Shown here: positions 53,859-64,000 of the stretch, piece by piece
How positions within the stretch are numbered: position 1 is the stretch's first letter
How the letters are laid out: each line of letters starts with the position of its first letter
Origin: Synanceia verrucosa
Lineage: Eukaryota; Chordata; Actinopteri; Perciformes; Synanceiidae
Assembly: GCA_029721515.1 (NCBI GenBank)
Contig: CM056551.1
Span: 31,357,220-31,421,219 of the forward strand
DNA length: 64,000 nucleotides
Direction of reading: 5' to 3'
The notes under the pieces: model-generated
Seen by the model: only the letters and a program-made list of their open reading frames with translations
The model's database searches: none
What the model was told of the DNA's origin: nothing
Program-made: the position numbers and the translations under genes

Positions 53859-54362
53859 GAGGGTCAGCATGCATAAGGCGTCGCATGGGTCCGGCGTCAT
53901 GTGTGCAGGCACATTAAAATTTCTTCAGGAATTTTTTTCTAGTTTCTTTTATTATTTAATATTTTGCGGTGATGACGGTAATGAGCTCAACACCGCGGTA
54001 GGCATCACATGACCATGGAATTGTGGAGATGCGGTTATCATCCCAGCCCTAGCCTATTCCTCCAGTAGACCAACAGTTTTTTTGTGACTCTGTTGGACCT
54101 GATCCCAAGTCGAGTTGCCAGGCCAGCAGGTTCATCCAGGTTGGGTCCTGCCAGCTCCAGGACCTGGCCCAGTGTGAAGACCCGTTCTTTCTGGAGTAGC
54201 CTGGACAGACTGGCCCCTGCCCAGCTGGGAGAGTCCAGTATGGTCCCCCACAGGACCGGTTCCTGCAGGAGCCAGTGCAGGGAGTCCACCTGCTCCGGTC
54301 TTTGTTTTTTGAGCAGGTTCCACACAATAATCAATAAAAATAATCATTAGGTGCAGCCCTAT
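53859..54362 (-). mobile_element. LINE/DNA-transposon hybrid module, copy 1
   Basis: 53859-54325 is a near-identical copy of 56690-57153: 95 codons of a Tx1-like ORF2 (VWNLLKKQRPEQVD ... YWRNRLGLG) plus a 180-bp tail starting GGGATGATAACCGC. At 54326 the copy meets AATAATCATTAGGTGCAGCCCTA, the reversed TAGGGCTGCAC end I associate with fish hAT elements. The region between 53110 and 53858 has no recognised gene. Confidence 0.75.
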
Positions 54363-54928
54363 TAACACGTGCTATAACTTCAGTTCTCTGACAAATAAAG
54401 CATTTTCTGAAAGCTATAGTTGGTGATCTTGGAGAGCCAGAAAGATTTGGAAGAGGCACCTCCTCTCAGCTCCTCCTCCTCTTCCTCAGATGTCCACTCT
54501 GGTTTGTCCTCTTATCTTTGTCCAGAGTTTTGTCTTTCAGTCTTTTCTGTTTAGCAGGGTGAGTCGTCAGAGGTAACACAGGAAGTGGTATTTTTTTGGC
54601 TGCATTATCTCTGTCATTGTTCCTACAGAACAGATTCTCCTGATAACTCTGTATTTCTGCAGAGGAGTGTTCTGGATATTTCTAGAAACAGAGGGGAGGA
54701 GGGAGGGATGAGACATGAAGACCTCTGATTGGTTCTTTCCATTTGGACAGAGTGTCAGTTGATGGGTCAGAGTTTTTCCAGTCCTGTAGCTGCCACAGAC
54801 TGTAGGTACTGTAGTACTACAAGTACTGACACCTTGTGCTGGATTTGAAGCACAGGTCAGGTGAGGCTTCACAACTCTACCTGCCTGCAGCCAAATTAGC
54901 ATTACAACCATAACAATCTGTAAAAAAA

Positions 54929-54938
54929 AAAACTTTAT
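54929..54938 (-). terminator. med27: med27 poly(A) signal
   Basis: AATAAA on minus in GATTAAATAAAGTTTTTT, about 60 bp after the med27 stop. Good distance and T-rich downstream sequence. The segment 54363-54928 beyond it has no clear feature. Confidence 0.75.
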
Positions 54939-54994
54939 TTAATCTTTAGACAAAATACAAAGAGTCCATAAACTAATACACAGGAAGTGTATGT

Positions 54995-56311
54995 TTACAT
55001 GCGACAGGTGTCATGAAACGCCTCCAGGGTCCTAAAGTCCCTCCACGTTGGAGGAAGTCCGTCCTGCAGGAAACGACCGCAGCGCTGACAGGGAGACTGG
55101 AAGAGTTTAATGTAGCTCCTCAACCAGGTCTGCAGAGAGAGAGAGACAGGTGGATTTTTTGATTTTTAAAACAACTTTATTGTCCGTTTGGACAATTTCT
55201 TCATAATATACTAAATGACAATAATAAGAACAATAAAAGTCAATTAAAATCAGCCTCCATTAAAAAATAAATAAACCACCTCACATGAGCACATCTCCAT
55301 AAATGAGCTGACCCTCTGATAACCAACAGAGAACCTGATCCACGGTCCAGATCTGCCTGAAGGACCCCAGGTCCCCTGAGGTCTGGTAGAACCTGTGGTC
55401 CACAAGCAGTCTGGACCGGATCAGGTTCTTTAACACAGCGACCACATCAAGCTCTCCACCCTCCTCCACCTTCCTCCATCTTGGCCTGCCCTAAAACAAA
55501 GTTTAAAAGCTGGCTCTTGTGTTTGTGCTGGCGAGTGTATTTAAAAGCACAGATAAAAAGCTGCCTGTTAAAACCTCTTTAAAACTGGTAAAAACACTTG
55601 TTAAACACAGAAACAGTGCAGATAAACGAGGACGCTCATAAAAACAGTGAAAGATCGTCTCTCTTAGTCCACAAAAAGGACACTTGTCCTTCACAGCAGC
55701 ACTGATCACTGAGATAAAAGAGTTCACAGCTACAATACCGTGGAGGATCCTCCACTGTAGGTCTGCATGTCTCTTTGAGAGTGGAGGTTTACACAAAGAC
55801 CTCCAAGCTGGTCTGGAACCAAGGTCCAGTCCCAGGTGGTTCCTCCACACTGTGTCCTGTCGCTTGTCCAACTTTTTCCTGTTTAAGGTCTTTACCAGTA
55901 GTCTATAGAAGGTTTTCCCAGATCTCTCCCCCCCCGAGTGGGCTAGAGACACAAAATTTACACCGCTGCGATCCTCGCGAGCTCCTGCCGCCTCTTGTCC
56001 AAACCCCAAAGCCGTACTCCTTACGGTTCTTGAGTTATTCAGAGGAGTTCGGCATGGTCCGACTCAGCTTGAAATCAGTGGCAATCAGTGAGAGCCAGTG
56101 TGGGGGACAGACCAGGGGCTCGCCTAGACTTTTCCATAGGGGTGCCCCATGGGGTGTTGAAGCCATGCAGGGGTGGCCAGCAGAATTAGGTGATATGCAT
56201 GAACCTCCATCACCATAGCATCATTCACATGCAAAAATCTAAGCTCTACTCCTTATAGTTTTTTTTATACGAGAGGAGATTCGACAGGTCAGCTTATAAT
56301 CAGTGGCATAG

Positions 56312-56348
<37 letters not shown>

Positions 56349-59300
56349 AGATGGGGGATCCATATAGACACATATATAGAGATTAAGTGATGATATGATA
56401 CAGGCTTCTGATTGCCCATTACCAAAGATACAGAGAGTGGATGACATCATTGATCACGCACACAGACAGGAAGCTCAGGCTGTTTCTTTCAAAATAAAAG
56501 TCTGTTTTTTCAAAATAAAAGCACCAAAACCCAGAGGAGTAAATGTGTCCTCACAGGAAGCTGTGGCTATGACTGTCCTTTCAAAATAAAAGCCCCAAAC
56601 TCTGATTTAATCTTCACAGGAAACAAGGTGTGTTTGTTTGCAACATGAACCTGGGACAGGCACGCACGTAGGCATGCTTCGGTGCAGTAGAGGGTCAGCA
56701 TGCATAAGGCGTCGCATGGGTCCGGCGTCATGTGTGCAGGCACATTAAAATTTCTTCAGGAATTTTTTTCTAGTTTCTTTTATTATTTAATATTTTGCGG
56801 TGATGACGGTAATGAGCTCAACACCGTGGTAGGCATCACATGACCACGGAATTGTGGAGATGCGGTTATCATCCCAGCCCTAGCCTATTCCTCCAGTAGA
56901 CCAACAGTTTTTTTGTGACTCTGTTGGACCTGATCCCAAGTCGAGTTGCCAGGCCAGCAGGTTCATCCAGGTTGGGTCCTGCCAGCTCCAGGACCTGGCC
57001 CAGTGTGAAGACCCGTTCTTTCTGGAGTAGCCTGGACAGACTGGCCCCTGCCCAGCTGGGAGAGTCCAGTATGGTCCCCCACAGGACCGGTTCCTGCAGG
57101 AGCCAGTGCAGGGAGTCCACCTGCTCCGGTCTTTGTTTTTTGAGCAGGTTCCACACAGTAAAAACACTCTTATAAAAACCAGGCAGTGGAGATGTGCTCA
57201 TGTTTTTGGTGTCCATTAAAAACAGGTTAAAATCCAGGCCCAGGTTGTTAAACCGCTGCAGGATGCACTGAGCCAAAGGTCTCCACAGAGTGTCCTTTGG
57301 TCCAGTCAGGAGTCTTTGGAGGAATTGGAGGCGGAAGGCAGCGCCTCTACTGGCCAGGTGGACCAGGCCTTGGCCCCCCTCCTCTTTAGGCAGGAACAGG
57401 ACACTCTGTGGGACCCAGTGCATCCTGCCCCAAAAGAAATCTATTAAAACTCTCTGGACCTGAGTCAGGAGAGAAGCTGGAGGATCAACACAGGCCAGCC
57501 GGTGCCACAGGGACAATGAGACCAGGTTGTTTAGGATCAGGGTGCGACCTCGGTAGGACATCTTAGGAAGAAGCCACTTCCATCTACCGAGGCGCCCCTT
57601 CACCTTTTCCACAACGTTCTCCCAGTTTTTGTTCATGTGGGTCTCATCACCCAGAAAAACACCCAGATACTTCAAACTACCTGTTTTCCAGGTGAGGCCA
57701 CCGGGCAGCCTGAGCCGATCCCCCAGCCTCTCTCCCACCATCAGAGCCTCGCTCTTCCCCCAGTTCACTTTCGCTGATGAGATAAAACCAAACTCTTTCA
57801 CTGTATCAGTTAAAACGTCAATGTCCTTTTGGTTGTTGACCAACACGATAAGGTCATCTGCATAGACAGACAGTTTAAAAGACACACTACACTGGGGGAA
57901 GCTCACACCGTTCAGATGGTTTCTCAGTTTATGTAGCAGAGGCTCGATGGCCAGAGAGTAGAGCATCCCAGAGAGAGAGCAGCCCTGCCTCACCCCCCTC
58001 TGGACTCCAGATGGAGCACTCAGCCCCCCATTAATCTTCAGTACACTCGCAATGTCACTATAGAGGACCCGGATCATGGCTATGAAGCCCGGGTTGAAGC
58101 CTAAGGCAGACAAAGTCTGCCATAAGTACTGGTGTTTAACCCGGTCAAAAGCCTTCTCCTGGTCTATGGAAATAAGACCAGTCTCTACAGCCAATGAACT
58201 GGAGAGGTCCAAAACATCCCGAATTAAAGTGACATTGTCACTTATGAGTCTGCCATAAGTACTGGTGTTCAACCTAGTGACATTACACTAAAAACCTGGT
58301 CATTTAAAAGGGCCGTATTAAAATGCCAATAGGCGCTCCTTAAACGAATGTTTTTAATAAAAACAGAACAGGAGATGAGACAATGATCAGAGAAACCCAC
58401 AGGCTGGATAAAACCCCTCTTCAAAATATTTAAATGGTGCTTAAAACAGTAAAAACGGTCCAGTCTGGCCAGAGATAAAAGGTTTGCCCTGCTGTGGCTC
58501 CAGGTGTACTGTCTGTGATCCCTGTTAAAAACCCTCCACAGGTCAGACAGCTCATGAGTCTCAGTGAGCTGTCTGATCCTGCAGGATGAGGCCGGATGTG
58601 CTTCAGGATGATTCCTGTCCAGGTTTGGATCAACCGTGCAGTTAAAATCACCCCCTAAAAACATAAAATCATCTGTCCCACAGTCTCTAACAGCATCACT
58701 TCAAATGTTTAAAAATGCCATCCTGTCCACCGCGTTGGTGGGAGCATAAACATTTAAAAACACCAGCTTCACCTTCTCAAATTCAGCTGTGACCTTCAAC
58801 AAAACACCAGGAATTATTTCCTCAGTCACATAAGAAACAGGTAAAAACCCTCTGGAGAATAAAACACCCACCCCCACTCAGACTGGACTTGTGGCTTAAA
58901 ATGACCTCCCCATTAAAAGCCCTCCTCCAGTCACTCTCATTATCTCCAGTGCTGTGGGTTTCCTGAACAAACATCACGTCTATATTGTCATACGGGAGGC
59001 AGATTTTACGCTGCCATACCCACAACTTCTCCCACTGCAAAACCAGCCTCCTCCACGGAGCACCGAACTGCCGGCACGAGTTTGATGGCATGACGCCTGG
59101 TCAGCTGGTCAGGGGAGAGAGAGAGAGCCTCACAGGTGGAGAGAGAGAGAGAGACAGGTGTTACGGTGTCTCACCATGAAGGATCGGACCACGACATCGG
59201 GCATCTGTGGCAGCTGGTAGTGCAGGAGAGCAGTGGTGGCATGGTCCGTTACCTAGCAACAACACAACCAATCAGAGCACTGCACAGTCAGCTCAGGTGT

Positions 59301-61326
59301 GCAGGAGTTCAGGGAACACAGGTGAGTCTTACCTTCTGGAACACCTGGTGCTGAGACTTGGTCCAGATGTCCAACTGACAAAGACAGACAGTTACCATGG
59401 AGACAGACAATGTCAGAGGTTACCTGCCAGGTGACTTTACCCTCCCACCTTTCCATCCTCGTTGTAAACGTTTTCGTTGAATCCTCGCACAACTGTCCTG
59501 TCAATGAACAGCGAACGCATCACAACAATCGCCTTCAACACCTTCCCCAGGGTCACCTGAGAGTGAGACAGGTCAGAACACACACCTGTTACCTGGTCTG
59601 AGCACACACACACACACCTGTACAATGATTAAAAGTGTTTTATTACCAGCAGGACAGCAGACGTCCCGTTGGGTCTGAACAGCTCGATGGTCATATCAGG
59701 AAACATCCTGCCTATCCGAGAGATGACATCATCCACATACCTGTACACAGAGGAAGGGACTATTACAGTATTTAAACAGGTAGAGATCCCATGAAGGCTG
59801 TCTGTCCACAGTCTGGTCCTACTGTTGCCCTGCTGCTAAGCAACCACAACAACAACACATCAGACATGGTATGAGGGTGTTACAGCTAAGAATCAGACAG
59901 CAATAAGATGGGGACTTCTGCACCAGCTGATGAACACAACAGGCGCAGTGGATGCAGAGGAAAAGGAACCAAAAGATGAAGCCACTCAGACTCTCCACAG
60001 AACAGTGAACAGTCAAACATTCTTCAGGTAAGTAGATTTCAAATTAACTTGCCCGACATGGCAAGTGTCTACAAAAAATGAATGGTGAGCCCTGTACTAC
60101 ATCTATTACTGCAGTACTCACTGAGGAGGAGGAAGTAGTCGTAGTACTAGTACTCACTGAGGAGGAAGTACCAGAGTACTGGGCTGAACTTTGGGTCGTC
60201 TCTTGGCTGAAGCTCCCATCTGATTGGCCGATCGTTTGAGTGACTGTTGATTCAACAAACTGGAGGCCAGCCCAGCGTGGTACTGCAACTACACACACGT
60301 CCAGGTGGTTGTCATGGTAACACCACATCAATCACATTCATCAGTAAATGAACTCAGCTGTTCGTTTCCTGATCAGTCAACCCAGGAAGTGATGTCATTT
60401 CTCTTTACCTGACATCTGTGATAATAATAAAACATATTAAAGAATGATAATAACAGGGCGGCACGGTGGTGTAGTGGTTAGCACTGTCGCCTCACAGCAA
60501 GAAGGTACTGGGTTCGATTCCCGGCCCGGGGCCTTTCTGTGTGGAGTTTGCATGTTCTCCTCATGTCTGTGTGGGTTCTCTCTGGTACTCTGGCTTCCTC
60601 CCACCATCCAAAAACATGCATGGGGATTAGGTTAACTGGTTAATTTAAATTGACCGTAGGTGTGAATGTGAGTGTGAGTGGTTGTCTGTCTCTATGTGTC
60701 CTGTGATGAACTGGACACTTGTCCAGGGTGTACCCTGTCTTTCACCCTAAGACAGCTGGGATAGACTCCAGCCCCCCTGACCCTATGAGAGGATAAGAGG
60801 GAGAAGATGGATGGATGATAATAATATAAAATAATAATAATAACACAGATGATAATAATAGTAATAATGAGATCAGTCCTCATCAGGTCCGGTACCTTGT
60901 TGGACCACTTGTAGGCCTGCAGCAGCTGGGAGTACAGAGGGGTTTTGTCCTGGACTGGATCCAGACTGAGCAGACCGCTATTATGGAGAGGATGAGACTC
61001 TGATGGACGTCCAACCAGCCCGCTGAGACGCTCCAACTCACTGTGAGACACAAGAAAGGGATTAGACCTGTCCTGGACCAGACCTGAACCACAATTTAAG
61101 CATAATATATGAGAGGGGCTCACTTCAGGTCTCTGTTCACCGCCTGAAGATGCTCCTGGAACTCGGCTATGAACCGCTTCTCTCGGCCCTCCAGGGTCTC
61201 CCGGTTCTTCATGCCGTCCTTCAGTGACTCGAAGACGCGGCTCACGCTGGACCGGAGCGCCTGGATGCCGCTGATAGCGTGGGAGAAAGCGTCCAGGTTC
61301 ACCCCGACTGTCACCACATCCGCCAT
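54995..61326 (-). CDS. med27: Mediator of RNA polymerase II transcription subunit 27
   Basis: Eight exons: 61326-61124, 61040-60896, 60288-60158, 59740-59647, 59556-59449, 59374-59333, 59252-59175, 55129-54995. Sum 936 bp, exactly 311 aa, the length of human MED27. The protein reads MADVVTVGVNLDAFSHAI at the start, then HPLHNSGLLSLDPVQDKTPL, LLNQQSLKRSANQMG, VDDVISRIGRMFPDM, VTLGKVLKAIVVMRSLFIDR and VTDHATTALLHYQLPQMP. It ends CQRCGRFLQDGLPP...FHDTCRM, with the C-terminal cysteine/histidine set kept. It belongs to the upper tail of Mediator and links activators to RNA polymerase II in the nucleus. For exon 3 the acceptor GTAG|TTGCAG was chosen because it restores LQ before YHAG. The last intron is 4 kb and packed with LINE pieces. 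Confidence 0.97.
55281..56009 (-). mobile_element. Tx1-like LINE ORF2, C-terminal part
   Basis: Two minus-strand frames: 56009-55503 (WRNHLGLDL, PLSKRHADLQWRILHG, CPFCGLRETIFHCF zinc knuckle) and 55469-55281 (RSRLLVDHRFYQTSGDL, then the C-terminus GDVLM). Together they are the last ~230 codons of a Tx1-type ORF2. By order they continue the RT piece at 58272-56877, so both may be one copy split by about 870 bp of other DNA. Confidence 0.8.
56010..56876. other. Insertion-like DNA between two parts of the Tx1 LINE
   Basis: Contains a GT microsatellite (56312-56347), three copies of TTTCAAAATAAAAG (near 56486, 56509, 56580) and, at 56690-56876, the tail shared with 53859-54037. No coding frame of note. 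Its right border, next to CCTATTCCTCCAG, is sharp. Probably a non-autonomous DNA element, family not identified. Confidence 0.45.
56869..59091 (-). mobile_element. Tx1-like LINE with internal deletion
   Basis: 59091-58680 and 58664-58269 carry endonuclease pieces (FVQETHSTGDNESDW, GGDFNCTVD, SDHCLI). 58272-56869 is a 467-codon open frame with the RT core: SIDQEKAFDRVKHQYLW (block A), GVRQGCSLSGMLYSLAIEPL (block B), VYADDLIVL (YxDD catalytic box) and KYLGVFLGDE. Between them a stretch of the ORF (thumb-side linker before NTSTYGRLISDN) is missing. RT motifs are intact though the element as a whole is not. Oriented the same way as med27, in its last intron. Confidence 0.9.
60457..60818 (+). mobile_element. 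tRNA-derived SINE, full-length
   Basis: GGCGGCACGGTGG head, box A TGGTGTAGTGGTTAGC, box B GGTTCGATTCC (60511-60521), body as in the copy at 27056, then a LINE-like tail (CCTGTGATGAACTGG, TCCAGGGTGTACCCTG, ATAGACTCCAGCCC) ending GATGGATGGATG. The tail is the kind shared with a partner LINE for retrotransposition. It lies in med27 intron 2. Confidence 0.92.
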
Positions 61327-61331
61327 CTTGT
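61318..61331 (-). promoter_or_regulatory. med27: YY1-type site over the med27 start codon
   Basis: On minus, ACAAGATGGCGGAT overlaps the initiator ATG. The AAGATGGCGGC consensus of YY1 placed just downstream of the start site is common in TATA-less housekeeping promoters. No TATA box is visible upstream. Confidence 0.5.
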
Positions 61332-61419
61332 CTGCTTTGTTTCTGCTGCCGCTGGCGCTCCGTGGTGACGTCACAAGACAGAAACGCTTTCTTCTACTTT
61401 GGAGTTTTACGCCAACAAG

Positions 61420-62400
61420 CACCTCTGTCTGCCCCCTGCTGGAGTACTGCAGTACTAGAGTAATACTACAGAGTACTACTGGGAGAGTACTCCAGTCCTC
61501 TGCGCACACAGTGAAACTACTAGAACAAACATTTACTCATAAACTGCCCATTGAAGGCAGACATTTATTTTCTTCTGCTTCATACAGCAGTTATATTTAC
61601 GATCAGAAAAGGTTCATATAAATAAAAAAAAATTATAAATACTCAATATTTTGGTTGTGTTCAGCAGAGGTCCAAGCCTCCATAGGGCCCTAAGCAAAAT
61701 TTGAATATGGGATCCTCTTTTACTGCCAATAATATTGTTTTCGATCATTTACACACCAATTATACATACTGTATATACACTCAGGATTTCTGGCCCCCAA
61801 AAAAATGTTGACACAGTTTTAGACAAAAGTGTGCATTTCAGTGATGTTTTTGATTACCATTCCCATATTTGTGAAACGAACAACATTGGTTATTAACTAA
61901 AACAACAGTGAAATGAATAAATGCAGAGTTTTCCTCAGAAATATGAGCTAATACGTGGAGAAACGTCAGATAGCTTATAAACTCTGGACAAAGCTAGGAA
62001 TAGCTAACAGGCTAATTTTCCAGAACTTTCCATCACATGAACCACTAACAGACCCACATTACCTATGAAAGAACTGGTGACAAACTGTCCACTCTTCACT
62101 TCTTTCTCCTGTCTGAACTTTTTTTCTTTTCTTTTTTTTCTTCCCTGACTTTTGAGACATCCTGTCATCTTCTCCTCCACTCTGTCTGTGAAAAGTTAGC
62201 TCTCTGCAGGCTGTCTGATGGAGCAGCTGGACTGAACCATTCTACATAATACGGGGTGGGGGGGTTGAGAGACATGCTTTCAAAAGAAATAAACTCAGAG
62301 TTATCAATACACAGTAAATAAAATATATGTGTGACCATAAGTTTATGACTGAGTATCACATTATTTTGTCAGGGTTACAATTATTTTGGGATTATATTAG
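61420..62400. other. med27-ntng2 intergenic region
   Basis: AT-rich, with a TACTGCAGTACTAGAGTA-type cluster at 61445-61490 (upstream of med27). No coding frame or known element found; no clear shared promoter. Confidence 0.5.
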
Positions 62401-62434
62401 GAATAATCTGAAACTGAACCTAGCAACCTTCTCC

Positions 62435-62723
62435 TTCGAGAGAGCTAGAGAGAGAGGAGAGAGAGAGATATAGAGGTGTAGAGAGAGAGAAAGAGGAGAG
62501 AGAGATATAGAGGTGTGGAGAGAGAGACACAGAGAGAGAGAAAGAGGAGAGAGAGAGAGAGGTTTATCGTCAGCAGAGTGAAGAAGAACAGGAGGAGATT
62601 AAGAGGAAAAGATAAAGAAGAGTGAGGAGCAAAAAGAAAAACAAGAAGAGAAGAAGAGGTTCACTTTTACTGACGAAGAATCAACCTGAGATACAAACTG
62701 CAGACAGGAGCTATAACTGACAG
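62435..62723 (+). promoter_or_regulatory. ntng2: Candidate ntng2 leader exon
   Basis: Purine-rich (GAGA)n stretch ending in the good donor CAG|GTGAGT at 62723. It pairs with the acceptor TTTTGTTTCAG at 63223 in front of the coding exon. Transcription start not determined. Confidence 0.4.
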
Positions 62724-62919
62724 GTGAGTTCACTGAGTTTCAGTCATACCAGTAGTGGTAATTTTAATAGTAGTAGTACTGTTGGTGATTGCTGTTGTTA
62801 TATTAGAAGACAAATTATTATTATTGGTGAGTCAAAGTCATTATCAAGTAACCTCACCCTGAAGGAGAGAGGAACCATTTTAATGATGAGTCAGAGAGTG
62901 ACACAGGTAGAGAGAGGTA

Positions 62920-62928
62920 TATATATAT

Positions 62929-62985
<57 letters not shown>

Positions 62986-63009
62986 GGTGTGTGTGTATAC
63001 ACACACACC

Positions 63010-63043
<34 letters not shown>

Positions 63044-63053
63044 AAAGAGAGAG
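62920..63053. repeat. Palindromic TA/GT-AC/AT microsatellite
   Basis: A TA tract, a GT tract with a GGG interruption, then an AC tract with a matching CCC interruption and an AT tract. Positions 62966-63029 form a perfect 64-bp palindrome centred between 62997 and 62998. In the ntng2 leader intron. Confidence 0.95.
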
Positions 63054-63353
63054 AGAGAATACAGGGAACAGGAAAAGGAAAACATTTGATTCATACCTGA
63101 CTTTACTGACTTTACATCTAATACTTGTTTTCACACCAGGTCTGGTCTGTCTGGACCAGGTCTGATTGGATCAGGTCTGGACCAGGTCTGGACAAGGTCT
63201 GACTGCTGTTTATTTTGTTTCAGACTGGCAGTAGGCGGAGCATCTTCAGGAGTGACTGAACACCTCAGGTTTTAACATCACCTGGTAACCATGACAACCA
63301 GCTGTTTGAAGAAGGTCCAATCTGGATTGAAACGAGGGAGGCGACCCTAGAAA

Positions 63354-63599
63354 ATGTCCAGAGGAAGTGACAGTCAGTCCAACATGTCCCCTGTCCTCGT
63401 CCTCATCCTCGTCTTCCTGCCGGCGCTGGGCTGGTCTCAGACCGCCGGACAGTTCGAAGAGTGTCGCTCAGAGGGAGGGGAGGGGGAGGAGCTGAACCCC
63501 TGTCAGCCTGCACCTTTCAACATGAAGGAAGTGATGCAGATCAGGGTCGATCCCCCAGGAATCACCTGTGGAAACCCACCTGAGAGATTCTGCACACTG
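63354..63599 (+). CDS. ntng2: Netrin-G2, first coding exon (partial)
   Basis: The exon begins at about 63224 after a TTTTGTTTCAG acceptor. Two in-frame ATGs (63354, 63384) are possible; MSPVLVLILVFLPALGWSQ from the second is a clear signal peptide. The mature part QFEECRSEGG..PCQPAPFNMKEVMQIRVDPPGITCGNPPERFC matches the start of the laminin N-terminal domain of netrin-G proteins (VEPSGITCGDPPERFC as recalled). These are GPI-anchored synaptic adhesion proteins that bind NGL ligands. The donor is CTG|GTCAGT at 63599. NTNG2 rather than NTNG1 is preferred because NTNG2 neighbours MED27 in human. The rest of the gene is outside the window. Confidence 0.83.
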
Positions 63600-64000
63600 G
63601 TCAGTTACACACACACCTGAACACACCTGTTCAGTCATGAAGTTAAATCCTCCTGAGCTAACCTAGCATCATTATGGCTACAGTGGTCCCATAATGCACC
63701 TCTCTCTACTGTCACTATTTCACAACCTGTCAATCATCTCATGACCCCTCAGGTGACCTTCTAGGGGTCCAGACCCACAGGTTGGACACCAAACACTCCT
63801 GCTGTCTATGTAATTGTTCCTTTGGGAGGTGAAGTGACGTGTGAATTATTGATAAATGTAACAGATGGAATGAAGCAAAGTCAAATATTAATAATAGATC
63901 AGGAAGAATTCTGACAAAATAATAAGGAAGAAAAAACTGAGGTGGTACTACACAGTACTACATGGTACTACACAGTACTGCATGGTACTACACAGTACTA
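63600..64000. other. ntng2 intron start
   Basis: No exon or known element. Ends in a short CACAGTACTACATGGTACTA tandem repeat (63945 to the edge) that may be another minisatellite continuing outside. Confidence 0.6.

Noticed and set aside
56869..58272. 467-codon frame as a host gene
   Set aside because: It carries the LINE reverse transcriptase blocks (KAFDRVKH, YADD) and lies with other LINE pieces in a med27 intron.
60457..60530. tRNA gene (A and B boxes present)
   Set aside because: The rest of the tRNA cloverleaf is not formed and the sequence runs on into a SINE body and LINE-like tail; a second copy exists at 27056.

Overview
The window is vertebrate nuclear DNA, almost certainly from a ray-finned (teleost) fish. 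The evidence is split genes with GT-AG introns, several Tc1-like and PIF/Harbinger-like DNA transposons, Rex/RTE-, Tx1- and L1-type LINEs, a tRNA-derived fish SINE, and very heavy minisatellite content. No bacterial or phage features were seen.

Five protein-coding genes can be read exon by exon. On the minus strand, from left to right, are dab2ip (RasGAP scaffold; the 3' end lies beyond position 1), phf19 (Polycomb-like PRC2 accessory protein), fibcd1 (membrane acetyl-group receptor with a fibrinogen domain) and med27 (Mediator subunit). On the plus strand at the right edge is the first coding exon of ntng2 (netrin-G2), divergent from med27. In human these genes lie in 9q33-q34, so the block looks like conserved synteny. 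The rebuilt phf19, fibcd1 and med27 coding sequences are each an exact multiple of three (561, 454 and 311 codons plus stop) and every internal junction keeps phase.

Layout: 1-2.9 kb, a LINE split by a nearly intact Tc1 element, then a minisatellite. 2.9-30 kb, dab2ip, with a Tc1 relic, a gutted Gypsy LTR element, a hAT-like relic and a composite 10-kb tandem array (29-bp units, then 12-bp units) filling one intron. 30.2-44.5 kb, phf19, with a nested Tc1/Harbinger cluster in its 3' flank and a 5.4-kb array of 22-bp units, broken by an L1, in its first intron. 45.1-51.1 kb, fibcd1, with two intron-filling arrays. 52.6-54.4 kb, LINE/hAT debris. 55.0-61.3 kb, med27, whose last intron holds a split Tx1-like LINE. 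62.4-64 kb, the start of ntng2.

The most unusual feature is the way minisatellites fill introns right up to the 3' splice site. In dab2ip and fibcd1 the repeat unit itself runs into the polypyrimidine tract. The 29-bp and 12-bp arrays of dab2ip also share a core in opposite orientation. The five genes act in different processes (Ras signalling, chromatin repression, chitin/acetyl recognition, transcription, synapse adhesion); nothing suggests they form a pathway.
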